This document shows, piece after piece, positions 40,761 to 54,400 of a stretch of 64,000 nt of DNA. Under the pieces are notes generated by a model. It did not search any database, had not been told where the DNA came from, and saw nothing but the letters and a program-made list of their open reading frames with translations. A program made the translations under genes and the position numbers. The DNA is taken from the NCBI GenBank assembly GCA_016717335.1, contig JADKFS010000008.1:465607-529606 (forward strand). The letters run 5' to 3'. How positions within the stretch are numbered: position 1 is the stretch's first letter; each line of letters starts with the position of its first letter. The stretch comes from Candidatus Ribeiella danica. GTDB taxonomy: Bacteria; Chloroflexota; Chloroflexia; Chloroflexales; Roseiflexaceae.

Positions 40761-42111
40761 TCACAGATAGCGCAGCTCCTTCGCGCGCGCGGTCAGCTCG
40801 TCGCGGAACTTCGGGTGGGCGATACCGATCAGCGCCTGGACCCGCTGCCGGATGGTCTTGCCGTGCAGGTAGGCCACGCCGTACTCGGTCACGATGTAGT
40901 GCACGTCGTTGCGCGACGTGACCACGCCGGCGCCGGGCTTGAGCGCCACGACGATCCGGCTGATCGTGTCGCCCCTGGCGGTGCTCGGCAGCGTGATGAT
41001 CGGCTTGCCGCCCTTGCTGCGCGCCGTGCCGCGGATGAAGTCGACCTGCCCGCCCACGCCGCTGTAGAAGCTGTGGCCGATCGAGTCGGCGCAGACCTGG
41101 CCGGTCAGGTCGACCTCGATCGCCGCGTTGATCGCGACCATCTTCTCGTTCTGGGCGATGATGAACGGGTCGTTGGTGTAGTCGATCGGGTGCAGCTCGA
41201 TCATATGGTTGTTGTGCACGAACTTGTGCAGCCGCCGCGTGCCGATCAGAAAGCCGGCGATGATCTTGCCGCGGTGCAGGGTCTTGCGCGCGTTGGTGAT
41301 CACGCCCATCTCGACCAGGTCGATGATCCCGTCGGAGAACATCTCGGTGTGGATGCCCAGGTCCTTCACGCCCGACGTGCGCAGCGTCTGCAGCACGCCG
41401 TCGGGGATGCCGCCGATGCCCATCTGCAGCGTCGCGCCGTCGTCGATCAGCCCGGCGATGTGCTGGCCGATCGCCAGCTCGATCGGGTCGCCGCTGCCCA
41501 TCGCCAGCTCGGGCGGCGAGTAGTCGACCTCGACGATCTGGGTCCAGCCGCGAGACGTGGATGAAGCTGTCGCCGAGCGTGCGCGGCATCTGCTGGTTGA
41601 CCTCGGCGATGATCCGCCTGGCGGCGAACGCGGCCGGCTTGCTGATGCCGACCTCGAGCCCGAACGAGCAGAAGCCATCCTCGTCGGGCGGCGACACCTG
41701 GATCATCGCGACGTCGATGTCCAGGTGGTTGCGGCAGAGATCCGGGATCTCCGAGAGAAAGATCGGGGTGAAGTCGGCCCGGCCGTCGTTGACCGCCGCG
41801 CGCACGTTCGGGCTGATGAATAGGGTGTTGACGCGCAGGTGGCGCTCCAGCCCGGGCGCGACATAGCTCGAGTCGCCGATCGTCAGCAGCTGCAGCAGCT
41901 CGACCTCGCTGAGGTTGGGCGCCTCGTCGACCAGCGCGTGCAGCAGCGTCTGCGGGATGCTGCACATGCCCGACATGAACACCCGCTGGCCGGACTGAAT
42001 CGTGCGCACCGCCTCGGCCGCGCTGGTCGTGTGCTGGTTGTAGTACGCCGACCAGCCGGAGCTGTGGCCCCCAGGTCGACGCGGCGCTCTGGGGATATTG
42101 GAGGTAATCAT
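40761..42111 (-). pseudogene. Acetyl-CoA hydrolase/transferase family gene with a +1 frameshift
   Basis: Two frames together encode one full-length CoA-transferase of the 4-hydroxybutyrate/butyrate branch. The 5' frame gives FMSGMCSIPQTLLHALV through GDSFIHVSRL. The 3' frame resumes at QIVEVDYSPPELAMG and continues to the catalytic HTEMFSDGIIDLVEMG and GVAYLHGKTIRQRVQALIGI. The break is at the G run 41540-41542 (CCC in the gene), where CTGGACCCAGATC would be in frame as CTGGACCAGATC. One extra C explains everything. It may be a sequencing error or a real mutation. Start 42111 follows TAGGGA. The gene is 10 bp downstream of alanine dehydrogenase. Confidence 0.85.
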
Positions 42112-42121
42112 GGTGTATTCC

Positions 42122-43210
42122 CTACGCATCTTGTGGGTCGACGATCTGCTGCAGCATCTGGCCGCGGTGCGTCCAGGTCCCGCGGGCGATCATGCGGTTG
42201 CGGGCGATCGCGATATCAGGCCCAAGCTCGGCCACCTCCTCGATGATCGGCCAGCTGCTGCCGACTAGGGCGTGCGTCGCGGTGCGCGCCACCGCCGACG
42301 GGATATTCGGCACGCAGTAGTGGGTCACCCCGGCGTAGGTGAAGACCGGGTCGTAGTGGGTAGTCGGCTGGCTGGTCTCGACGCAGCCGCCCTGGGTGAT
42401 CGACACGTCCATGATCAGGCTGCGCGGGCGCATCAGGCGCACCATGTCGTCGGTGACCAGGATCGGCGCGCGCTGGCCGGTGCTGCTGGCCGCCGCCACG
42501 ACCACGTCCGCGAAGCGGATGACCTTGGCGATCACCTCGGGGTGCGCCAGCATGGTCGTGATGCGGTGCTGCGCGCAGCGCTGCTCGGTCTTGATCAGCT
42601 GCGCCATCTGGCGATCCAGCACGTAGACGCTTGCGCCGGCGCGCGCGAACGCCATCGCGGTCTCCTGGCCGAACATGCCGGCGCCGATGATCACCACCTC
42701 GGCCGGCGGCACGCCCGGCACGCCGGAGAGCAGCACGCCGTTGCCGCCGTTGCCGATCTCCAGGTAGCGTGCGGCCAGGCCGGGGGTCATCCGGCCGCCA
42801 ATCTGGCTCATGCTGTGGATCACCGGCAGGTCGCCGTCGTCGGTCTCGATCGTCTCGAGCGCGATCGCGGTCACGCGCTTGGCCAGCAGCGTCTCGATCT
42901 TGCCGCGCCGCGCCGAGGCCAGCTGCAGGAAGGCGATCAGCGTGCTATCCTCGCGCAGCAGCCTGAACTCCTCCGAGGTCGGGCGCACCACCTTGACCAC
43001 CAGGTCGGATCGCCAGTACAGCTCCTCCGGCGAGTAGACCAGCTGCGCGCCCGAGTCGATGTACTCGGTATCGGCGAAGCCGCTGCGCTCGCCGGCCCCG
43101 CGCTCGACGTAGACGCCGTGGCCCAGGCCGACAAGCTGCCGCACGCCGATCGGGGTCATCCCGACCCGCGCCTCGCCATCCCGCACTTCGCGGGGAACGC
43201 CAATGTGCAT
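42122..43210 (-). CDS. ald: Alanine dehydrogenase
   Basis: A 362-residue NAD-dependent enzyme interconverting alanine with pyruvate and ammonia. Seen: MHIGVPREVRDGEARVGMTP, the substrate Arg/Lys region SDLVVKVVRPTSEE, MSQIGGRMTPGLAARYLE, the Rossmann segment VVIIGAGMFGQETAMAFARA, and MDVSITQGGCVETSQPTTH with VPNIPSAVARTATHAL. These last segments are strong alanine dehydrogenase markers that set it apart from PntA and saccharopine dehydrogenase. Start 43210 is chosen for the conserved N-terminus. The frameshifted CoA-transferase follows. Confidence 0.93.
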   Translation of the reverse strand: MHIGVPREVRDGEARVGMTPIGVRQLVGLGHGVYVERGAGERSGFADTEYIDSGAQLVYSPEELYWRSDLVVKVVRPTSEEFRLLREDSTLIAFLQLASARRGKIETLLAKRVTAIALETIETDDGDLPVIHSMSQIGGRMTPGLAARYLEIGNGGNGVLLSGVPGVPPAEVVIIGAGMFGQETAMAFARAGASVYVLDRQMAQLIKTEQRCAQHRITTMLAHPEVIAKVIRFADVVVAAASSTGQRAPILVTDDMVRLMRPRSLIMDVSITQGGCVETSQPTTHYDPVFTYAGVTHYCVPNIPSAVARTATHALVGSSWPIIEEVAELGPDIAIARNRMIARGTWTHRGQMLQQIVDPQDA

Positions 43211-43389
43211 AGCCTGCCCCTCGTGCCGCCGTGGCAACGGGCGATCGCGCCTCATTGCGCCGAATCGTCGCACAGGCGGTTGCTAATCTGATCCTGCTGT
43301 GGATCATATGCCGTCGCCGCACAGCCCAGAGAGAAGAAACGCGGCTGTAGAGTAAAGATCTCTTCACACTCCGCTGCGCTTTGGGCTTG

Positions 43390-43600
43390 TTGGCCCTCAC
43401 CCCCCTGCCCCCCTCTCCCGCTGGGAGAGGGGATCTTTCTGGCATCAGGGTGCGGGCGCGTACGCGCCCGCACCCTGATGCCAAGAATCTGGCCCCCTCC
43501 CCTTCCAGGGGAGGGGGTAGGGGGTGGGGTCATCTACCACAGTGCAATGCGCAAAAACAAAACCTACCCCCGAAAGAGGAAGCAGGGGTGAGGTGATCCG
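43390..43600. repeat. Composite hairpin element in a divergent promoter region
   Basis: GCCCTCACCCCCCTGCCCCC and CTCTCCCGCTGGGAGAG, then CATCAGGGTGCGGGCGCG-TAC-CGCCCGCACCCTGATG-type arms, then CCCCTCCCCTTCCAGGGGAGGGG and TAGGGGGTGGGGTCATC. It is one of few members located between divergent genes. Confidence 0.7.
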
Positions 43601-43712
43601 ACGCATCAGCGCCGGGCAAGGGATTGTGTGAACTGAGCTGTAACTGAGCTATACTACGTTCATCTGACATAGCCCACGCAGGTCGCTGTAATAGAAGGGA
43701 AGACCAGCCGCG

Positions 43713-44513
43713 ATGCCGACCATCTCACTTGGCGATGCCACGTACGCATACGACGTCCACGGCCGTGGCGAGCCGCTGCTGCTGCTCCACGGGGCGCTGG
43801 TGTCTCGGGCCTACTGGCAGAGGGAGGTAGCGATCTTCTCCAAGTACTACCAGGTGATCACCTGCGATCTGCGCGGCCACGGCGAATCGTCGCGATCGGC
43901 GGGGCCATACTCGGTCTCGCAGTTCACCCGCGATGTCGCGAGCCTGATCGGCGCGCTCGGGCTCGGCCGGGTGGTCTGCTGCGGGCACTCGCTTGGCGGC
44001 ATGGTCGCGCAGGAGCTGGCGGCCAGCTACCCCGACCTGGTGCGCGGGCTGGTGCTGGCCGACACCTGGTACGACCCGCGCGGCCTGCCCTGGGAGCCGT
44101 TTCCATTCAGGACCGTCGCGCTCAAGTGGATGCTCTACTCGACCTCGGTCGATCAGATGGCCAACCTCATGGCGCGCGGGCTGGGCATGTTCAACACCGA
44201 TATCGGCCCGTATGTGCGCGCGGAGGTCGGCCGCCACATCGACGACCGCGCGAACTACATAAGCATCTGGGACGCGGCGATCGACTTCGACGGGACGGCG
44301 CGGCTGTACCAGATCGCCTGCCCCACGCTGATCATGACCGCGTCGTACTTCCCGTACACGCTGATCCAGGGCATGGAGATGCAGCGGCGCATCCGCGATG
44401 CCAGCGTCATCACCATCCCGCGGGCCGGCCACTGGCTGAACTGGGATAACCCGGCCGCGTTCGACCAGGCGCTGGCCGGCTTCCTGCGCCAGGGCACGGT
44501 CCGCGGGAGGTAG
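43713..44513 (+). CDS. Alpha/beta-fold hydrolase
   Basis: A 266-residue alpha/beta hydrolase. The oxyanion HG-like segment LLLLHGALVSRAYWQ precedes DLRGHGESS. The nucleophile Ser is in GHSLGGM, a candidate acid in LVLADTWYDPRG or later near ACPTLIMTAS, and the His is in RAGHWLNWDNP. Such enzymes include esterases, lactonases and C-C hydrolases; the substrate is unknown. The gene has its own upstream region and is convergent with the acyl-CoA dehydrogenase. Confidence 0.88.
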   Translation: MPTISLGDATYAYDVHGRGEPLLLLHGALVSRAYWQREVAIFSKYYQVITCDLRGHGESSRSAGPYSVSQFTRDVASLIGALGLGRVVCCGHSLGGMVAQELAASYPDLVRGLVLADTWYDPRGLPWEPFPFRTVALKWMLYSTSVDQMANLMARGLGMFNTDIGPYVRAEVGRHIDDRANYISIWDAAIDFDGTARLYQIACPTLIMTASYFPYTLIQGMEMQRRIRDASVITIPRAGHWLNWDNPAAFDQALAGFLRQGTVRGR

Positions 44514-44526
44514 ACCTGCGGTCTGG

Positions 44527-44712
44527 TGGTATCCCACCCCCTACTCCTTTCGGGGGTGGGTTGTTCGTTTGTGGCGTGGTGCTGCGCCGGATCACCCCAC
44601 CCCGCGGGAAACAGTAGCTGGTCACGGGGTTTCGGCTCCGCCGAAACCCCGTGACCAGCCTACACTCCCCCCTCTCCCATAGGGAGAGGGGGGCAGGGGG
44701 GTAAGGGGCAGC
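44527..44712. repeat. Composite hairpin element
   Basis: CACCCCCTACTCC/GGGGGTGGG arms, then CACGGGGTTTCGGC-TCC-GCCGAAACCCCGTG (about 44625-44655), then CTCTCCCATAGGGAGAG and GGGGGCAGGGGGGTAAGGG, between convergent genes. The stem sequence matches the one at 63626, unlike most pairs of copies. Confidence 0.75.
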
Positions 44713-44718
44713 AGCCAC

Positions 44719-45885
44719 TCAGCTCAGCTTGATCTTGTGGCCGACCTTCTTGAGGATCTCGCTGGCGATCACATAGCGCTGGATCTCGTTGGTGCCCTCG
44801 TAGATCCGGAACACGCGCACGTCGCGGTACATCCGCTCGAGCGGCAGCTCGCGCGAGAAGCCCATGCCGCCGTGGACCTGGATGGCCTCGTCGATGATCT
44901 GCGAGGCCGCGTCGGTGCAGTACAGCTTGACGATGCTCGACTCGAGCCGCGCCGGCTCGCCGCGGTCGACCTTCTTGGCGCAGTCGTAGACGATCTGCTC
45001 CATCGTGTAGAGCTTGACCGCCATATCGGCCAGCTTGATCTGGATCGCCTGGAAGTCGGCGATCGAGCGGCCGAACTGCTGGCGCTCGACCGCGTACCTG
45101 AGCGCGAGGTCGTAGGCCTCCTTAGCGATGCCCAGGCAGGACGCGCCCAGGCCGCTGCGCCCGATGTCGAGCGTCTGCAGCGCCACGCCGTAGCCCTGGC
45201 CGACCTGGCCGAGCACGTTGGCGGCCGGCACCCGGCAGTCCTCGAAGTACAGCGACGCGGTGTGCGAGGCCCGCAGCCCCATCTTCGGCTCGACCTTGCC
45301 GACCTTGAAGCCGGGGAAGTCCTTCTCGACGATGAAGGCGGTGATGCCGCGCGGCCCCAGCTCGGCGTCGGTCGTGGCGAAGACCACCAGCACGTCGGCG
45401 AACGAGCCGTTGGTGATCCACATCTTCGACCCGTTCAGCACCCAATCGTCGCCCTGCTTCTTGGCGACGGTGCGGAGGTGCGCCGCGTCCGACCCGGCGT
45501 TCGGCTCGGTCAGCGCCCAGGCGCCCCACTTCTCGCCGGCGATCAGCGGCCGCAGGTACTTGTCCTTCTGCTCGGGCGTGCCGGCCATGAAGATCGACGT
45601 CGCGCAGAGCTGCACGTGCGCGCCGATGATCGTGCCGTGCGAGGCGCACTTGCGGTTGATCTCCTCCAGCAGCACGCAGTAGCCCACGATGCCCGCGTCG
45701 ATGCCGCCGTACTCCTCGGGGAACGGGATGCCCAGCAGCCCCAGCTCGCCGGCGCGCTTGAGCGTCTCCAGCGGGACGCGCTCCTCCTCGTCGATCAGGC
45801 TCGCGATCGGCGCGACCTCCTTCGCGGCAAACTCGCGAACCGCCTGCCGTAACATCTGGATATCTTCGGGAAGCTCGTACTCCAT
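44719..45885 (-). CDS. Acyl-CoA dehydrogenase
   Basis: A 388-residue FAD enzyme that introduces the alpha-beta double bond in acyl-CoA. Signatures include WALTEPNAGSDAAHLRTVAK, KMWITNGSFADVLVVFATTD, the MGLRASHTASLYFEDCRVP segment, and the C-terminal RDVRVFRIYEGTNEIQRYVI, whose Glu is the usual catalytic base of short-chain enzymes. Substrate chain length is unknown; short- or branched-chain is most likely. Start 45885 has AAAGGAAC upstream. Length is standard. Confidence 0.95.
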   Translation of the reverse strand: MEYELPEDIQMLRQAVREFAAKEVAPIASLIDEEERVPLETLKRAGELGLLGIPFPEEYGGIDAGIVGYCVLLEEINRKCASHGTIIGAHVQLCATSIFMAGTPEQKDKYLRPLIAGEKWGAWALTEPNAGSDAAHLRTVAKKQGDDWVLNGSKMWITNGSFADVLVVFATTDAELGPRGITAFIVEKDFPGFKVGKVEPKMGLRASHTASLYFEDCRVPAANVLGQVGQGYGVALQTLDIGRSGLGASCLGIAKEAYDLALRYAVERQQFGRSIADFQAIQIKLADMAVKLYTMEQIVYDCAKKVDRGEPARLESSIVKLYCTDAASQIIDEAIQVHGGMGFSRELPLERMYRDVRVFRIYEGTNEIQRYVIASEILKKVGHKIKLS

Positions 45886-46406
45886 TGTCGGGTTCCTTTC
45901 GTATGCTGCTCGTAAAGGCGTGTATCGGCCACGCAGATGGCGATGGATGCGGTGCGTCGATTATAGAGCGAGAGCCGGGCGGCGTCAACATGACGCACTG
46001 CGGCAAACTCATACGCTTGGGCTGAAATCCCCCTGCGATGTTCGGGCTGCCGACTGGCGACTGGCGACTGCAAACAGCACGCTCCAGTCAGCAGTCGGCG
46101 GTCGGCAGAAATAGTTGGTTCAGGTGCGCCGCGCTGTAGCTGGTGGGCCTGCGGCCTTTTTCGGCGCCGTTCGTCTACATGATCGAGCGCTCCGCCGCCG
46201 CCGGCATATTGCAGCCCACGGTAGCGCAGCGCATTCCGTCTGAACAAAGTTTCGCTGGGCAGCGATCAGCTTTACGGCTTGGGGAGGAGCAATCACTTTC
46301 AAATAACCACGAAGATTCGAAGCTGATTGAGGCGTTCTGAACCTTCATGTGTTTGTGTCTTCGTGGTAAATGTTCGGAACTCCCCGTATTTGAGAGGAGC
46401 ACATTC
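45886..46406. other. Divergent intergenic region with two repeat arrays
   Basis: Contains GACTGGC/CAGTCAGCAGTCGGCGGTCG heptamers (46045-46108), and an ATAACCACGAAGATTCGAAG array facing GTGTCTTCGTGG (46298-46365). No gene is seen. Confidence 0.5.
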
Positions 46407-47588
46407 ATGGAAACGATAGCGAACGACCGTGGCCGGCCGCGCATCCTGGGGGTGTTCGCGCACCCCGACGACGAGACTTTCTGCGCCGGCGGTGCGCTGG
46501 CCAAGTATGTCGCGGCCGGCTGGGAGGCCATGGTCGTCTCGGCCACGCGCGGCCAGGCCGGGCAGATCCGCGACGCGCGCGTCGCCACCCGCCGCACGCT
46601 CGGCCAGGTGCGCGAGCGCGAGCTGCACGAGGCCTGCCGGCGCCTGGGGGTGCAGCGCGCCGAAGTGCTCGACTATATGGACGGCACGCTCAAGGACGTC
46701 GACCAGCGCGAGCTGACCGGCGCAGTTGTAGGCATCGTGCGCGCCTTCCAGCCCGACGTGGTGATCACCTTCGGCGCCGACGGCGCGTACGGCCACCCCG
46801 ACCACGTGGCGATCAGCCTGGCGACCAGCGCGGCCTGCGGGCTGGCCGGCAGCCCGGAGCAGTTCCCCGAGCAGCTCGCGGGCGGCCTGGCGCCGCACCG
46901 GCCGGATCGCCTCTACCACAGCCACTTCCCGCGCAGCCGCCTGCTGCTGCTGGACCAGCTGGCGCGCTGGCTGGGCGAGTCGGCCACGCGCTTCCGCGGC
47001 ACGGCCGACTTCGTCCGCGCGCTGTCGCTGTTCGCGCAGGAGGCCACCACGCTGCGCTACGCCGGCGACCACGTCGACGTGGACTGGTTCCCGGCCGGCT
47101 TCTACATCGTCGAGCAGGGCGAGCCGGGCGCGAGCCTGTACCTGATCCTCTCGGGCCACGCCGACGTCATGCACGAGGAGCCCGACGGGTCGCTGCGCCG
47201 GCTGCGGCAGCTCGGGCCGGGCGAGTTCTTCGGCGAGCTGGCGATCGTGCGGAACCAGCCGCGCACCGCCCACGTCGTCGCGGCGGACGACGTGACCTGC
47301 CTGGTCTTCGCGCCCGGCGCGCCGAGCGCGTACGACGGGCGCGGCGAGGACGCCCGCATCATCGGCGGGGCGGCGCCGGGCGACTCGCCCGACGAGCCGG
47401 CCTCCGGCGCGACCGCCTGCATCGACGTGTCGGCCTACGTCGACCAGAAGATCGCTGCGGTCGCGGCGCACCGCACCCAGTACCCGATCGAGCCGGACAT
47501 GTTCCCGCCGGCGATGCTCCAGGAGATGCTCGGGCGCGAGTACTTCGTGCGGGTCCAGCCGCCGCTCGACCTGGCGACCGCTCTGTGA
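46407..47588 (+). CDS. PIG-L/LmbE deacetylase with an inserted cyclic-nucleotide-binding domain
   Basis: A 393-residue protein. Residues 1-215 form a PIG-L deacetylase: VFAHPDDE (17-23) and GHPDH (129-133) supply the zinc ligands and catalytic Asp. Residues about 222-304 are a cNMP-binding domain with the phosphate-binding cassette GEFFGELAIVRNQPRTAHV, including the Glu and Arg that hold ribose and phosphate. Residues about 335-393 (CIDVSAYVDQKIAAVAAHRT onward) return to the usual PIG-L C-terminus, so the sensor is inserted within the deacetylase rather than appended. PIG-L enzymes remove acetyl groups from GlcNAc-type sugars. Control by cAMP is inference; a soluble-type adenylate cyclase lies 4 kb away. 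GAGAGGAG supports the ATG at 46407. Confidence 0.9.
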   Translation: METIANDRGRPRILGVFAHPDDETFCAGGALAKYVAAGWEAMVVSATRGQAGQIRDARVATRRTLGQVRERELHEACRRLGVQRAEVLDYMDGTLKDVDQRELTGAVVGIVRAFQPDVVITFGADGAYGHPDHVAISLATSAACGLAGSPEQFPEQLAGGLAPHRPDRLYHSHFPRSRLLLLDQLARWLGESATRFRGTADFVRALSLFAQEATTLRYAGDHVDVDWFPAGFYIVEQGEPGASLYLILSGHADVMHEEPDGSLRRLRQLGPGEFFGELAIVRNQPRTAHVVAADDVTCLVFAPGAPSAYDGRGEDARIIGGAAPGDSPDEPASGATACIDVSAYVDQKIAAVAAHRTQYPIEPDMFPPAMLQEMLGREYFVRVQPPLDLATAL

Positions 47589-47604
47589 GTGATAGTGATT
47601 CGTC

Positions 47605-47945
47605 TTTTCCGGGGCGCTGCGCCCCCGGCCCCCCTCCGGCAAGAAATGCAACCTCAATTTGATTGCCAGTGGCCCATGCCTGGCACCATCCGATCGGACG
47701 TGTTATCTCCTGCTGCGCCTGGATTCAGCCAGGCATGCGCGTCAGGCATCGCAAACGAGACGGCGCTCTTTTTGGGGTCCAGGGGCGAAGCCCCGGCCGG
47801 GGGGCGGCGGGGGTGGCGGCCCACCCCGCCCGCGGGGGCACGGGGGGCGCGCAGCCCCCCGGATGCTGTGTGGTTGGCTACACCGCGGGGGCACGGGGGC
47901 ACGCAGCCCACGCGGGGGCACGGGGGCGCGCAGCCCCCGACAAAC
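47605..47945. repeat. GC-rich dispersed repeat with inverted-repeat module
   Basis: GGGGCGCTGCGCCCC, CCTCCGGCAAGAAATGC, CCCATGCCTGGC ... GCCAGGCATGCGC, then TTTTTGGGGTCCAGGGGCG and a long GGGGGCACGGGGGCGCGCAG-type tail repeated three times. Same family as 12385. Confidence 0.7.
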
Positions 47946-47958
47946 AGACACACATTGA

Positions 47959-47988
47959 TTGACACCACCCCGCGTCGTGATGTAGAGT
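47959..47988 (+). promoter_or_regulatory. Sigma-70-type promoter for the tricorn protease gene
   Basis: TTGACA (47959-47964), 18-bp spacer, TAGAGT (47983-47988), 44 bp before the start. Confidence 0.65.
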
Positions 47989-48031
47989 AGCCCGCATTGC
48001 TCACCTGTCACGACAAAGAGGAGCGAGCGCG

Positions 48032-51259
<3,228 letters not shown>

Positions 51260-51274
51260 CGCAGAGACGCTTCA

Positions 51275-51445
51275 AGTAATAACCACGAAGACGCGAAGAC
51301 ACGAAGGTTCGGGGCAATGTAGAGCCTTCGTGCCTTCGTGCCTTCGTGGTTAACAGCCAGCGCGGCCGTATGTGATTGGTATTGAAACGAGCGCTTGGTT
51401 CTTAAACTGCCGGCTGCTGGCTGCCGACTGCCGACTGCCGACTCG
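51275..51445. repeat. CACGAAGA octamer palindrome and CCGACTG heptamers
   Basis: AACCACGAAGACGCGAAGAC faces CCTTCGTGCCTTCGTGGTT (51281-51353). CTGCCGACTGCCGACTGCCG (51420-51440) abuts the stop of the cyclase gene. It is the spacer between convergent genes. Confidence 0.65.
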
Positions 51446-51447
51446 CG

Positions 51448-54400
51448 CTATGCCGCGGCAAGGCGGGTCTGCTCGCCCAGCAGTCCCGCGGCGACCGACG
51501 CAAGCTGGTGGGCTCTGCCGCGCCGCAGGGCCATGTCGAGCCGCTCGGGCGGCAAGGCGGCCCGCAGCTCGGCCAGCACCGGCTCGGCCTGCATGTGCAG
51601 GTCGGCGCTGCTGGCCGGGTGGTGGAGCGCCAGCCCCAGCAGCTCGGCGGCCTGCTCGACCTGCCCGCCGCGCGCGTGCAGCCGCGCGATGCCGGCCAGC
51701 GCCTCGAGCGCCAGCGGCACCGCGCCGATCGCCATCGCGAGGCGCAGCGCCTCGTAGTGCAGCTCGGCCGCCGCGCCGATCTCGCCCAGCTCCCACAGCG
51801 TGAAGCCCAGGTTCACCAGCGATATCGCCGTGCCGCGCTGGTCGCCGATCGCGCGGTAGATCGCCAGGCTCTCCTCGTGGCTGGCGCGCGCGGCGGCGTA
51901 GTCGCGCTGCAGGTGCGTCACCCAGCCGATGTTCGCCAGGCAGCCGGCCACGCCCCAGCGGTCGCCGAGCGCGCGGCGGATCGTCACGCTCTCGCGGTAG
52001 CAGTACAGCGCGGCCTCGAACGCGTGCTGCGCGGTGGCGGTGTTGCCCAGCCCGTTGAACACGAACGCCAGGCCCGAGCGATCGCCCAGCGCCGTGTAGA
52101 TCGCCAGGCCCTCCTGGTAGTGGCCCTCGGCCTCCACGTACGCGCCCTGGCGGAAGGCGACGTTGCCGAGGTTGTTGAGGACGTGCGCGATCCCCGGCCG
52201 GTCGTCGATCTCGCGCGCCAGCGCCAGGCTCTCGACCAGCTGCTCGCGCGCCTCGGCGTACGCGCCCGCGTCGGTGTCGAGCCGGCCCAGCCGGCTCAGC
52301 GCTTCGGCCGCGCCTTTGCGCTCGCCGATCAGCAGCGCCAGCGCCAGGCTCTGCCCGAAGCAGACCCGCGCCGCGGCGAACTCGCCTAGCAGATGGTGCG
52401 TCTCGCCCAGCAGCCGCGTGAGCGACATGATCCGGCGCTGGGCCTGCGCCTGGTCCTGCGAGCGCAGCTCGCCGGCCTGCACGACCGCCTGCGCGAACAT
52501 GGTGCGCGCCTCGCGCAGCGCGCAGATGCCGAGCGCGTGCGCCCCCGCCTTCTCCAGGTAGTCGGCCGCCTTGCCGACGACGTCGGCCTTGCTCCAGTGG
52601 TAGGCCAGCAGCTGGTACAGCCACGGCTCGTCGGTGTACGCGCGCTCGTACCACTCGGCCACGGCGCGGTGCAGCTGGCGGCGCTGGGCGAACAGCATCA
52701 GGTTGTACACGACATCCTGCGTGATCGCGTGCTTGAAGCTGTAGGCCAGCTCGGGCTCGGGCGAGTCCAGCGGCGTGATGTCCAGCCGCGCCAGCGTGGC
52801 CAGGTCGTCGGTCAGGCGCGTGCGGTCGAGCTCGAGCGGGTAGATGCCCTGCAGGATGCGGAACGCGAACACGCGCCCGATCACGCTGGCGACCTTGAGC
52901 GCGAGCTGCTGGGTCGGCGTGAGCCGGTCGATCCGGCTGATGATCGCGGCCTGCACGTTCTCGGGGAAGGTCAGCGCGCGCAGGTCGGCGTCGGGCGCCA
53001 GCTCGCACACGCCGCCGGCGATCCGGATCAGGCCGGCGTCGCGCAGCGCGTAGGCCAGCTCCTCGCTGAAGAACGGGTTGCCCTGGGCCTTCTCGCGGAT
53101 CAGCTGCGCGACCGGCTCGGGCAGCGCGGTCACCTGCAGGCGCAGGCACACCAGCGTCTCGGCATCCTCGGGCGAGAGCGCCTCCAGGCGCAGCCGCAGG
53201 CCGGCCGCCTCGGCCACGCGCCGCTGCTCCTCCGACAGCTCGTGGCGCGAGGTTGGGTCGGCCGGCGAGCGCAGCGCGATCACCTGCAGCAGCGGGCGGA
53301 TCTGCGCGCAGGCCAGCTGCGCCAGGCCCCAGGAGGCCGAGTCGAACCAGTGCGCATCCTCAAGGATGAGCAGCTTGGGCGAGCGCGCGGCCGAGTCCTG
53401 CAGCAGGCGCAGCAGCAGGTCGCGGGTATTGTCGGCGCGCACCTGCCCGCTCAGCTGCGCGGTCACCTCGTTGTCGGGCAGGTCGAGCGGCAGCACCGCG
53501 TTCAGCAGCGGCGCGAGCCGCAGCAGCTCCGGCTCGTCCTCGAGCAGGTTCAAAACGTGCGCCCGGCGCGCCTCGACGTCGCCCAGCACGTCGAGGTCCA
53601 GCATCCGGCTGAAGATGCCGCGCCAGGCGTAGTACGGAGTCGACTGCTCCATCGCGTCGGCCGTGCCGACGAAGGTGGTGATCCGCAGAGTCTCGGCCAG
53701 GTTGCGCAGGTTCTCCAGCAGGCGCGATTTGCCCATGCCGGCGTCGCCTTCGATCAGCACGACCCCGCCGTCGCCGCCGCGCAGGAGCGACTGCAGCTGC
53801 TCGGCCAGCGCGGCGCGCTCGACGCTGCGGCCAACCACGTCGACATTCGATCGCGCGGCCTGGAGCCTGGACTGGGCGTGGGCCGGGCTGAGCGGGCGAT
53901 AGATCGGGATCTGCTCGGCCTTGCCCTTGACGCTGATCGCCGGCAGGGCCTCGAACGCGATCCGCGACTGCGCGGCCAGGAAGGTCGCCTCGTCGCACAG
54001 GATGGACGAAGGGCCAACGACCAAAGACGGCGACGAGAGCTGACTGGCCCTTGGCCCCTGGTCCTTGGTCTCTAGCGCAGCCGCCTGCATCAGCCGCGCG
54101 GCCAGGTTGACGACGTCGCCAAGCATGGTGTACTCGCGGCGGCGCACGCTGCCGACCTCGCCGCAGAACGCCCGGCCGGTGGTGATGCCGATCGCGCTGG
54201 GCATCCCGAACTCGTGCAGGGTCGCGGCCATCGCCATCGCCGCCTGCACGCCGCGCACCGGGTCGTCCTCGTGGGCCAGCGGCGGCAGCCCGAGCGCGGC
54301 CACCAGCGTGACGCCCTTCTCGTCGACGTTGATCTTGTTGACGCTGCCCTCGTAGCGGTACAGCGCCGTCTGGAGCGCGCGCATCACCCGCTGGGCCTGC

